Assembly (NCBI GenBank): GCA_035544495.1
Contig: DATKEU010000480.1
Coordinates: 1-5,617 of the forward strand
Direction of reading: 5' to 3'
DNA length: 5,617 nucleotides
Source: DATKEU01 sp035544495
GTDB taxonomy: Bacteria; Myxococcota_A; Polyangia; Fen-1088
Shown in pieces: positions 1 to 4,563 of this stretch (its first letter is position 1; every line of letters starts with the position of its first letter). A program made the translations under genes and the position numbers. The notes under the pieces were generated by a model. That model saw only the letters and a program-made list of their open reading frames with translations, was not told the origin of the DNA and made no database searches.

Positions 1-699
1 CACCTTGGCGTCGCTGCTCTCCGTCGATACGCGCAAGACCTCTTTGAAGGCCTCGACGGCCGGCTTGGCCTTCAGCTCGCGGACGTGGGTGGCGCCTTCG
101 AACAGCTTGGCCTGGACGTAGAATTCGCTGCTGGGCGGGACGGCTCCGAACAGCGCCACGGCCTCCTTGAAATTACCCTTCTGGTAATTGAACTTGCCGA
201 GCAGGAAGTAAAGCTCGTCCTTGACCTTTTCCAGCGCCGGCTCGTCCAGCTCCGCTCGATTGTACTTGCCGATCTTCTCCAGAATGCCGGTCGAGTCCGG
301 CAGTTGCCGCGACAGCGAGGCCAGCCATTTCAGCGTGGCCCGGTAGTAGGCATGCGCCGGGCCCTTTTGCACCACGCGGTCGAAATACGACAGGGCGGCC
401 GAGTAATACTTCATGTTGTACAAGGCCTTGCCCATCCAGAACTCGGCCTTCTGCTTGTTTCCCTCGGTGTCGCCGGTCTCGCCCTCGATGACCTTGTTGA
501 GCTCGATGGAGGCCTGGCTGAAGTCGTCGGCGTCGTAGAGCTTGAAGGCGCGCTCCAGAACCTTTGACGGCTGGTCGCCGACCGCCGCAGAGTCGGGCTG
601 AAAGTCGCCTTTTCTCTTTTTCTTCTGCGCGACTGCCGCCGAAGAGGCCAGCAACAGAGACGCGGTCAGTAAAATGCCCACTGCGCGCATTCCGCTCAT
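1..699 (-). CDS. Exported tetratricopeptide-repeat protein, C-terminus outside window (partial)
   Basis: The minus-strand frame is open from an ATG at 699 to the window edge, giving 233 codons with no stop. Residues 1-24 look like a Sec signal peptide: a short start with Arg5, a hydrophobic core around residues 7-19, and an AVA|Q site at 24/25. A Lys/Arg-rich stretch follows (QKKKRKG). From about residue 48 there are repeated helix pairs of TPR type: about 48-72 (YDADDFSQASIELNKV), 85-118 (MGKALYNMKYYSAALSYFDRV), 161-188 (LLGKFNYQKGNFKEAVALF) and 195-225 (VEAFKEVLRV). A GAGGA Shine-Dalgarno sits 8 nt before the ATG; another ATG 5 nt upstream meets a stop at once. TPR proteins are protein-protein scaffolds, so a periplasmic or envelope role is inferred, with no specific partner visible. 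A promoter at 832-860 would drive it from a leader of about 125 nt. Base composition is less GC-rich than the operon to the right. Confidence 0.88.
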   Translation of the reverse strand, partial: MSGMRAVGILLTASLLLASSAAVAQKKKRKGDFQPDSAAVGDQPSKVLERAFKLYDADDFSQASIELNKVIEGETGDTEGNKQKAEFWMGKALYNMKYYSAALSYFDRVVQKGPAHAYYRATLKWLASLSRQLPDSTGILEKIGKYNRAELDEPALEKVKDELYFLLGKFNYQKGNFKEAVALFGAVPPSSEFYVQAKLFEGATHVRELKAKPAVEAFKEVLRVSTESSDAKV

Positions 700-831
700 C
701 TCATCAATCCTCGCTGGTGATCCCGGGGGTTGTGGGGGGCTCTCTGGGCGGCAATCGCGTTAACCACAGGGCCGGCTTTAGTCGCACGACGGCGCGTGAT
801 GACCTGTAACAGCACACCCGAAAACCGAGCC

Positions 832-860
832 ATGCTATGAAACGCGATCTACCGTGTCAA
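832..860 (-). promoter_or_regulatory. Sigma70-type promoter for the TPR protein gene
   Basis: Read on the minus strand there is a perfect -35 TTGACA (860-855), a 17-nt spacer, and a -10 TAGCAT (837-832) matching TATAAT at 4 of 6 positions. Transcription would start near 825, leaving an untranslated leader of about 125 nt that is C-rich in its middle (about 725-751). The perfect -35 and ideal spacing in a non-coding divergent region make this the best promoter in the region. It is a sequence match only. Confidence 0.6.
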
Positions 861-913
861 GTGGGTCATTTGGATGGGTTTCGCTGTGCAAGCGTCGGTA
901 AATACAGTAATTT

Positions 914-939
914 GACCGCCATGTCCAGGACCGGCGGTC
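914..939. repeat. Nested inverted repeat, candidate operator or activator site
   Basis: The outer arms GACCGCC (914-920) and GGCGGTC (933-939) are perfect complements with a 12-nt centre. Inside lies a second perfect dyad, GTCC-A-GGAC (923-931), whose centre is within half a base of the outer one. The site ends 25 bp before the rightward -35 and about 54 bp behind the leftward -35. That suits a dimeric regulator acting on one or both genes. A hairpin in a transcript is possible but it lies upstream of both predicted start points. The binding protein is unknown. Confidence 0.45.
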
Positions 940-963
940 GAGCCAACGCGGGCCATTCGGCGC

Positions 964-991
964 TTGACAGGTGGTGGACGGTGGGTAACAT
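964..991 (+). promoter_or_regulatory. Sigma70-type promoter for the lipoprotein gene
   Basis: A perfect -35 TTGACA (964-969) is followed by a 16-nt spacer and TAACAT (986-991), which matches the -10 consensus at 4 of 6 positions. The start would lie near 998, giving a leader of roughly 108 nt. A sigma54-like element closer to the gene is the rival reading; both may be used. Confidence 0.45.
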
Positions 992-1047
992 GGCGCCGCC
1001 CTCGGTCGGCCCGCAGCGGGGTGACGAGCGTGCCCGCCGAATCAAAG

Positions 1048-1063
1048 TGACACAAACGTTGCT
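1048..1063 (+). promoter_or_regulatory. Sigma54-like (-24/-12) promoter element, imperfect
   Basis: TGACAC (1048-1053), five bases, then TTGCT (1059-1063) fits the sigma54 pattern TGGCAC-N5-TTGCW with one mismatch. That mismatch hits the nearly invariant -24 GG, here GA, which weakens the call. Spacing is exact, and a start near 1074 would leave a leader of about 32 nt that still includes the Shine-Dalgarno at 1094-1100. The dyad at 914-939 would then sit about 150 bp upstream, a usual distance for a sigma54 enhancer-binding protein. Confidence 0.25.
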
Positions 1064-1105
1064 GGCCCCCCTCTCAGCGCTTTTCCCCGGACCGAAGGAG
1101 TCGTC

Positions 1106-1594
1106 ATGAGGTTCTCGCTGCGTCGCGCCGTGTTCGCGCACTGTGCCCCCGTCGTCGTCGCGCTCGTGGCTGCCAGCCTCTCCGGTTGCGAGAATCAGCA
1201 CATCGGCCGGCCCTGCAACCTTCAGGTGTCCGACGACGGCGGCGCCGGCAACGGCGCCGCGCAGGCCACGATCACCGGTCAGGTTCTGCAGTGCCCGAGC
1301 CGCATCTGCATCCTACCCGCGGCCGAGGCGAAGACCGACACCGGACCGTACTGCACGGCCGAGTGCTCGAGCAACGACGATTGCAGCGACGGTGAGAAGC
1401 GCAACCCCAGCAACCCCGACGACAAGCGCTGCACCAAGGGCTACGCCTGCGGCGTCGCTTCCGAGGTGGGCGCCTTCTGCTGCAAGAAGATGTGCATCTG
1501 CCTCGACTTCGTCGACGCTCCCGGCGGCCAGCTCCCCGATCACCCCGCGTGCCAGCCGGGCATGAGCACCTGCCACAACGTCGTCGCCAAGTAG
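1106..1594 (+). CDS. Cysteine-rich lipoprotein of unknown function
   Basis: The gene encodes 162 residues. The ATG is preceded by GAAGGAG (1094-1100) with 5 nt spacing. Residues 1-27 form a lipoprotein signal: positive charges at Arg2, Arg6 and Arg7, a hydrophobic stretch at about 14-25, then the lipobox L-S-G-C with the lipidated Cys28. The mature protein has 14 further cysteines (37, 63, 68, 83, 87, 93, 109, 115, 125, 126, 130, 132, 149, 156), an even number consistent with seven disulfides. Recognisable clusters are C-TAE-C-SSNDD-C (83-93), C-TKGYA-C (109-115) and FCCKKMCIC (124-132). It should be anchored in the cell envelope and folded oxidatively. Cys clusters of this kind occur in surface proteins of myxobacteria (from memory, not checked), but I do not recognise a named family. 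It lies alone, converging on yraN. Confidence 0.85.
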   Translation: MRFSLRRAVFAHCAPVVVALVAASLSGCENQHIGRPCNLQVSDDGGAGNGAAQATITGQVLQCPSRICILPAAEAKTDTGPYCTAECSSNDDCSDGEKRNPSNPDDKRCTKGYACGVASEVGAFCCKKMCICLDFVDAPGGQLPDHPACQPGMSTCHNVVAK

Positions 1595-1600
1595 CGCCGC

Positions 1601-1990
1601 CTAGACGCCCGTGAGGTCGAAGGCGTTCGCAAGGTGGACGACGACGGGATCGCCGCCCTCACCGGGAAAGGTCACGCCGACGACGTCGAAGCGATAGGCG
1701 CTGGCGGCGAGAGAACCGGCTTCGAGGTAGAGGCGAGCGGCGCGGATGACCCGCGCGCGCTTCCGCGCCGTGATCGTCTCCAGCGGATCGCCGTGCTCCA
1801 CGCCCGTGCGGGAGCGGACCTCGACGAACACGCAGGTGCCGCCGTCGTCCGCGACGAGGTCCAGCTCACCTTCCGGCCGCCGCCAGTTGCGCTCGACGAT
1901 GCGCAGGCCGGCGTCTTCCAGCGCCGCCACGGCCAGATCCTCCGCCCGCCGACCGATGCCCGGGCGCGCCGCTAGACCGCCGCCGGCCAC
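1601..1990 (-). CDS. yraN: YraN family protein (UPF0102), nuclease-fold, function unknown
   Basis: From a GTG at 1990 the frame gives 129 residues, close to the usual length of about 120. Family features are visible: a G-RRAEDLAVAAL helix near residues 13-24, IVERNWR at 31-37, GELDLV at 41-46, VFVEVRSR at 54-61 and an R-K-R-A-R helix leading to A-R-L-Y-L (76-89). The E42/D44, E57 and R59 positions match the acidic-acidic-basic pattern of the restriction-endonuclease-like fold, with Arg where many members have Lys (EVK). UPF0102 proteins are predicted nucleases with no firm role. The start lies 13 nt after the rplS stop; no in-frame ATG exists nearby, and the frame continues further upstream only by running antisense-like through rplS. 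The ribosome-binding site is weak (GAGCGGG). It is the last gene of the operon, and its stop is 6 bp from that of the convergent lipoprotein gene. Confidence 0.88.
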   Translation of the reverse strand: MAGGGLAARPGIGRRAEDLAVAALEDAGLRIVERNWRRPEGELDLVADDGGTCVFVEVRSRTGVEHGDPLETITARKRARVIRAARLYLEAGSLAASAYRFDVVGVTFPGEGGDPVVVHLANAFDLTGV

Positions 1991-2003
1991 GGCGCAGACC
2001 CGC

Positions 2004-2447
2004 TCAGCCTTGAGCCGGCGACGGCGTCGAAGCGGGGGACTTCGCGGGCGCCGCGGCGGCCTCGCTCTCGCCCTCGGCGGCCCCCGTGTCGACGCTGGTC
2101 TTCTCGCTCTTGATGCGGGCGGCGCGGCCCTGCAGATCGCGCAGGTAGTTGAGGCGCGCCCGCCGCACGTGGCCCTTCTGCACCACCTCGATGCGCTCGA
2201 TGCGCGAGGTGTGGACCGGGAAGATGCGCTCGACGCCGACACCGTACGAGATCTTGCGGACCGTGAACGATGCGCGCGAACCGCCGCGGTGCTGGCCGAT
2301 CACCACACCCTCGAAGATCTGGACGCGCTCCTTGTCGCCCTCCTTGATCAGCGTGTGAACACGCACGCTGTCGCCGGAGCGAAACTCCGGGATCCCGGGG
2401 CGGGCGAAGCTGGACTCGATCTCCCTGATCAGAGGATGCTGGCTCAT
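2004..2447 (-). CDS. rplS: 50S ribosomal protein L19
   Basis: The gene encodes 147 residues against about 115 for the usual L19. The core runs over residues 1-115: an N-terminal helix (PLIREIESS), the FRSGDSVRVHTLIKEGDKERVQIFEG barrel, the conserved RGGSRASFTVRKISYGVGVER stretch, HTSRIERIEVV, and VRRARLNYLRDLQGRAARIK. L19 lies at the 30S-50S interface. The last 30 or so residues are a low-complexity Ala/Ser/Pro/Glu tail (from about TSVDTG onward), probably disordered. It begins 36 nt after the trmD stop. The gap is pyrimidine-rich and shows no clear Shine-Dalgarno, so initiation may rely on coupling or an unstructured leader. The ATG is supported by the family's usual N-terminus. Confidence 0.96.
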   Translation of the reverse strand: MSQHPLIREIESSFARPGIPEFRSGDSVRVHTLIKEGDKERVQIFEGVVIGQHRGGSRASFTVRKISYGVGVERIFPVHTSRIERIEVVQKGHVRRARLNYLRDLQGRAARIKSEKTSVDTGAAEGESEAAAAPAKSPASTPSPAQG

Positions 2448-2483
2448 AAGGGCGGGGATTCTTAGTCGGAGGGTGGGGTCGAG

Positions 2484-3284
2484 TCAAGGACCCGGGCGTT
2501 TCTTGCCGGGTCGGCCCACCGGTGCTGCCGCGTCCGTCTCCTCGCGAAGGGCGTCGATCTCCTCGGCGCCGAGGGGGTGGCGGGCCAGAAGATCGGGGCG
2601 GCGATCGCGCGTGCGGCGCGCGGCCTCGCGCAGGCGAAAGCGCGCCACCGCCTGGTGATCGCCCGAGAGGAGGACGGGAGGCACGGCCCGGTCGCGCCAG
2701 ACCTCGGGCCGCGTCCATTGCGGGTACTCGAGGCGGCCGGCCGAGAACGACTCGTCCGCGACCGACATCCCGCAACCGAGCACCCCGGGCAGCAGGCGCG
2801 CCACCGCCTCGATGATCACCGCGGCACCGAGCTCGCCGCCCGCCAGCACGTAATCGCCGATCGACAGCTCCTCGTCGCACAGCGCCTGGCCCACGCGATC
2901 GTCGACGCCTTCGTAGCGCCCACACACGAGGACGATGCGCGACTGCCCGACCAGCGCGCGCGCGCGGGCCTGATCGAAGACCTGACCCTGCGGGGTCAGG
3001 AGCACGCGGTGCGCGGGGCCGCGCGCGTCGGCGATCGCCTGCAGCGCGGCGGCCAGCGGCGGAGCGCTCATGATCATCCCCGGACCGCCGCCATAGGGCG
3101 TGTCGTCGACGGCGCGATGGCGCCCCTTTCCAAAGTCGCGCGGGTTGGTGAAGTGCACGGCGACCAGGCCTCCAGCGATGGCCTTGCCCAGCAGCGACGT
3201 CCCGACGAAGCCGGCGAACATCTCGGGGAACAGCGTCACCACCTCGAAGGTGCAGAGCGGCCCACCGTCATTCATCACCGTCAT
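2484..3284 (-). CDS. trmD: tRNA (guanine-N1)-methyltransferase TrmD
   Basis: The 266-residue protein methylates G37 of tRNAs at N1 using S-adenosylmethionine, which prevents +1 frameshifting. The SPOUT knot motifs are intact: VTLFPEMF (16-23), PYGGGPGM (63-70), LLTPQGQVFDQ (95-105), VCGRYEGVDDRV (120-131), ELSIGDYVLAGGELGA (139-154), ESFSAG and YPQWTRPEVW, then PPVLLSGDH near the linker to the C-terminal domain. Arg163 matches the catalytic-site Arg154 of the E. coli enzyme, while the position of its Asp169 is Glu178 here. The ATG at 3284 overlaps rimM by 17 nt. The GGAGGG at 3287-3292 is only 2 nt before that ATG and is better placed for an in-frame GTG at 3278 or ATG at 3275, so the true start may be 2 or 3 codons later. 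Translational coupling to rimM is likely. Confidence 0.96.
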   Translation of the reverse strand: MTVMNDGGPLCTFEVVTLFPEMFAGFVGTSLLGKAIAGGLVAVHFTNPRDFGKGRHRAVDDTPYGGGPGMIMSAPPLAAALQAIADARGPAHRVLLTPQGQVFDQARARALVGQSRIVLVCGRYEGVDDRVGQALCDEELSIGDYVLAGGELGAAVIIEAVARLLPGVLGCGMSVADESFSAGRLEYPQWTRPEVWRDRAVPPVLLSGDHQAVARFRLREAARRTRDRRPDLLARHPLGAEEIDALREETDAAAPVGRPGKKRPGP

Positions 3285-3816
3285 CGCCCTCCGCGGCGTC
3301 CAGCTGCCAGCTCACCCGCACGCGGCGCGCCGCGACCTCGACGGCGGCGATCACCTCGGGCACGATCGGGATCAGCGTCTCGCCGCCGTCGTCGCCGGCC
3401 ACGGTCATCACGTCGTGGGCGCCGTTCCAGAAGCAGCCGGTGACGCGTCCGAGGCGGCGGCCGTCGGCGACGTCGACGACATCGCACCCGACGACGTCCT
3501 CCACGTAAAATTCGCCCGGGCCCAGGGCGGGCAGCGCGCGCCGGCTGACCCGCACCTCGCTGTGCGTGAGCGCGCGCGCCGCCTCGAGCGTATCGACGCC
3601 GACGAACGACAGCAGCAGGTGATCGCCGGCGGCCCGCGCCGATTCCAGGCGCTTTTCCGTGGCGCGTCCGTCGCGGACCAGGATCACCGTCCCCCCATCC
3701 GCCGGCGACAGCGCCCGCACGCGACCGACGGTGTTGAAGGGCCGCAGCGCGATCTCGCCGCGCACGCCGTGGGGTCGACCGAGCACGCCGATCGCCAGCG
3801 TCTCGGGGTCGTACAA
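3268..3816 (-). CDS. rimM: Ribosome maturation factor RimM
   Basis: The 182-residue protein is of normal family length. RimM binds S19 and helps mature the 3' (head) domain of the 30S subunit. The N-terminal RimM domain shows the signature IGVLGRPHGVRGEIALRPF (9-27). The C-terminal PRC-barrel starts at about 102 with EFYVEDVVGCDV and includes GRRLGRVTGCFWNGAHDVMTV and ETLIPIVPEVI. The start is a TTG at 3816, backed by a GAGGGG Shine-Dalgarno 5 nt upstream; no ATG or GTG lies suitably near, and the signature begins nine residues in. It starts 14 nt after the khpA stop and its own stop lies inside the beginning of trmD. The final residues are acidic (EGDDGDE). Confidence 0.95.
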   Translation of the reverse strand: MYDPETLAIGVLGRPHGVRGEIALRPFNTVGRVRALSPADGGTVILVRDGRATEKRLESARAAGDHLLLSFVGVDTLEAARALTHSEVRVSRRALPALGPGEFYVEDVVGCDVVDVADGRRLGRVTGCFWNGAHDVMTVAGDDGGETLIPIVPEVIAAVEVAARRVRVSWQLDAAEGDDGDE

Positions 3817-3820
3817 CGGA

Positions 3821-3827
3821 TCCCCTC
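3821..3827 (-). promoter_or_regulatory. Shine-Dalgarno deciding the TTG start of rimM
   Basis: Read leftward, GAGGGGA lies immediately before TCCG and the TTG codon at 3816-3814. The strength and spacing (5 nt from GAGGGG) support use of the rare TTG start. Confidence 0.6.
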
Positions 3828-3830
3828 GCG

Positions 3831-4124
3831 CTATTCCAAGATCTCCAGGATGACCCGGCGGCGCAGCTTGGCCGACGCAGCGGACAGGATCGTGCGCAGG
3901 GCCTTGGCGGTCCGCCCTTGCTTGCCGATCACCTTGCCCAGGTCTTCCTCGGCGACCTTCAGCTCGAACACCAGCGCGTCCGGCTCTTCGATCTCCTCCA
4001 CCTCGACCTCTTCCGGGCGATCGACCAGGCCCCGGGCCAGGTAGTCGACCAGCTCACGCAGCGACGGATCGGTGCCCGCGCGGCGGGCGTTCTGCTCACG
4101 GGCTCTCTGGGGGTTGTCAGTCAT
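3831..4124 (-). CDS. khpA: KH-domain RNA-binding protein KhpA (YlqC family)
   Basis: The protein has 97 residues, about 20 more than the typical 76-80. The conserved part starts at about residue 21: LRELVDYLARGLVDRPEEVEVEEIE, then DLGKVIGKQGRTAKALRTIL (61-80) carrying the G-K-Q-G loop at 67-70 that grips RNA, and a closing helix and strand. KhpA is a small single-KH protein; in Gram-positive bacteria it pairs with KhpB/Jag and affects cell division and RNA metabolism. It commonly sits between rpsP and rimM, as here. The N-terminal 20 residues are polar and charged with no known match. No other start codon is available between the ATG and the conserved region, so the extension seems real. The ribosome-binding site is weak. 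Confidence 0.95.
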   Translation of the reverse strand: MTDNPQRAREQNARRAGTDPSLRELVDYLARGLVDRPEEVEVEEIEEPDALVFELKVAEEDLGKVIGKQGRTAKALRTILSAASAKLRRRVILEILE

Positions 4125-4164
4125 AGCCGTTTCGGGGCAGGAGGGTGACCGCCCGCGGCGGGCG

Positions 4165-4437
4165 CTAGCTGCCCGACGGGGCGTCGGCGGGCGGGGCCGC
4201 CTTGCGCATGGCGCGGATCAGCTCTCCCACGGTCTGACTGGGCAGCGCGCCCACCTTCAGCCAGTGCTCGAGCCGCGGCTGATCGACGCGGAACTCAATG
4301 GGAACCCGCAGCGGGTCATAGACGCCCAGCTGCTCGATGAAGCGGCCGTCGCGCGGGCTGCGCGAGTCGGCGGCGACCACCCGGTAAAACGGAACCTTCT
4401 TGCTCCCCGCGCGCGACAGTCGAATGGTGACGGACAT
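4165..4437 (-). CDS. rpsP: 30S ribosomal protein S16
   Basis: The protein has 90 residues, slightly longer than the 82 of E. coli. The S16 signature fills the first half: TIRLSRAGSKKVPFYRVVAADSR (4-26), then SPRDGRFIEQLGVYDPL (27-43), then the helix region RLEHWLKVGALPSQTVGELI. S16 is an early-binding protein needed for 30S body assembly. A short Ala/Pro tail (PPADAPSGS) ends it. The ATG is preceded by AAGGAAG about 9-10 nt upstream. It is the first gene of the operon, with a promoter 30 nt ahead, and 40 nt separate it from khpA. Confidence 0.97.
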   Translation of the reverse strand: MSVTIRLSRAGSKKVPFYRVVAADSRSPRDGRFIEQLGVYDPLRVPIEFRVDQPRLEHWLKVGALPSQTVGELIRAMRKAAPPADAPSGS

Positions 4438-4467
4438 CCAGTGTTCTTCCTTCGAAGAGAGTGGGGG

Positions 4468-4496
4468 AGGCTATCGGCCGGGTTGCGCCCTGTCAA
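4468..4496 (-). promoter_or_regulatory. Sigma70-type promoter of the rpsP operon
   Basis: On the minus strand a perfect -35 TTGACA (4496-4491), an ideal 17-nt spacer, and TAGCCT (4473-4468) as a weak -10, 3 of 6 to consensus. The start would be near 4461, giving a leader of about 24 nt that just contains the rpsP Shine-Dalgarno. The same TTGACA-N17-TAGC arrangement is seen at the TPR gene promoter. Confidence 0.55.
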
Positions 4497-4548
4497 GCTC
4501 CCCCGATGCAATAACTCGGGAATTGGCGATGAGGGGCGCTGGTTGCAT
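4471..4548 (-). CDS. Possible 25-residue leader-type reading frame upstream of rpsP (doubtful)
   Basis: On the minus strand an ATG at 4548 opens 25 codons (MQPAPLIANSRVIASGELDR, then five more) to a TAG. It has the strongest Shine-Dalgarno in the window, GGGGGAGGTG (4563-4554), 5 nt before the ATG. Against it, third-position GC is about 58 percent by my count, well below the neighbouring genes, and the rpsP promoter lies inside it, so it would only be translated from a transcript starting further right. No such promoter is evident. It could be chance. Confidence 0.15.
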   Translation of the reverse strand: MQPAPLIANSRVIASGELDRAQPGR

Positions 4549-4551
4549 AGT
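4523..4551 (+). promoter_or_regulatory. Tentative promoter of the metallophosphoesterase-like gene
   Basis: TTGGCG (4523-4528, 4 of 6), a 17-nt spacer and CATAGT (4546-4551, 4 of 6). The predicted start near 4558 would leave only about 5-6 nt before the GTG, that is, a nearly leaderless mRNA. This fits the lack of a Shine-Dalgarno there, but the match is weak. Confidence 0.25.
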
Positions 4552-4563
4552 GACACCTCCCCC

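Larger units (their letters stand above)
700..1105. other. Divergent intergenic region with regulatory elements
   Basis: This 406-bp stretch separates the leftward TPR gene from the rightward lipoprotein gene. Frames crossing it (837-1109 plus, 849-1055 and 866-1201 minus) have no coding signature and overlap promoters, so I treat it as non-coding. It holds a leftward promoter (832-860), a nested dyad (914-939), a rightward sigma70-like promoter (964-991), a sigma54-like element (1048-1063) and the lipoprotein Shine-Dalgarno (1094-1100). It is locally richer in A/T, notably around 896-914, than the flanking genes. No RNA gene was recognised. Confidence 0.7.

Noticed and set aside
85..567. Plus-strand 160-codon frame at the left edge
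   Set aside because: It is antisense to the TPR gene, which has a signal peptide, repeats, a Shine-Dalgarno and a promoter.
725..751. G-runs on the plus strand (GGGGG, GGGGGG, GGG) as a G-quadruplex
   Set aside because: Only three runs of three or more G are present, so the four-run rule is not met; noted only as a C-rich part of the TPR gene leader.
897..918. A/T-rich imperfect palindrome near GTAAATACAGTAA as a LexA-type or other known operator
   Set aside because: The CTGT and ACAG halves are not at LexA spacing and the arms need a bulge to pair; no known operator fits.
837..1109. Plus-strand 90-codon frame (and minus-strand 866-1201) in the divergent region
   Set aside because: They cover promoters and the dyad, lack ribosome-binding sites and have no coding character.
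1991..2242. N-terminal extension of yraN to an upstream ATG at 2242
   Set aside because: The extension lies out of frame inside rplS and is Arg/Ser/Pro-rich; the YraN family begins close to the GTG at 1990.
2577..3443. Long plus-strand frame of 288 codons across trmD and rimM
   Set aside because: It is antisense to two well-supported genes, is Arg/Pro-rich and shows no domain; high-GC DNA commonly keeps such shadow frames open.
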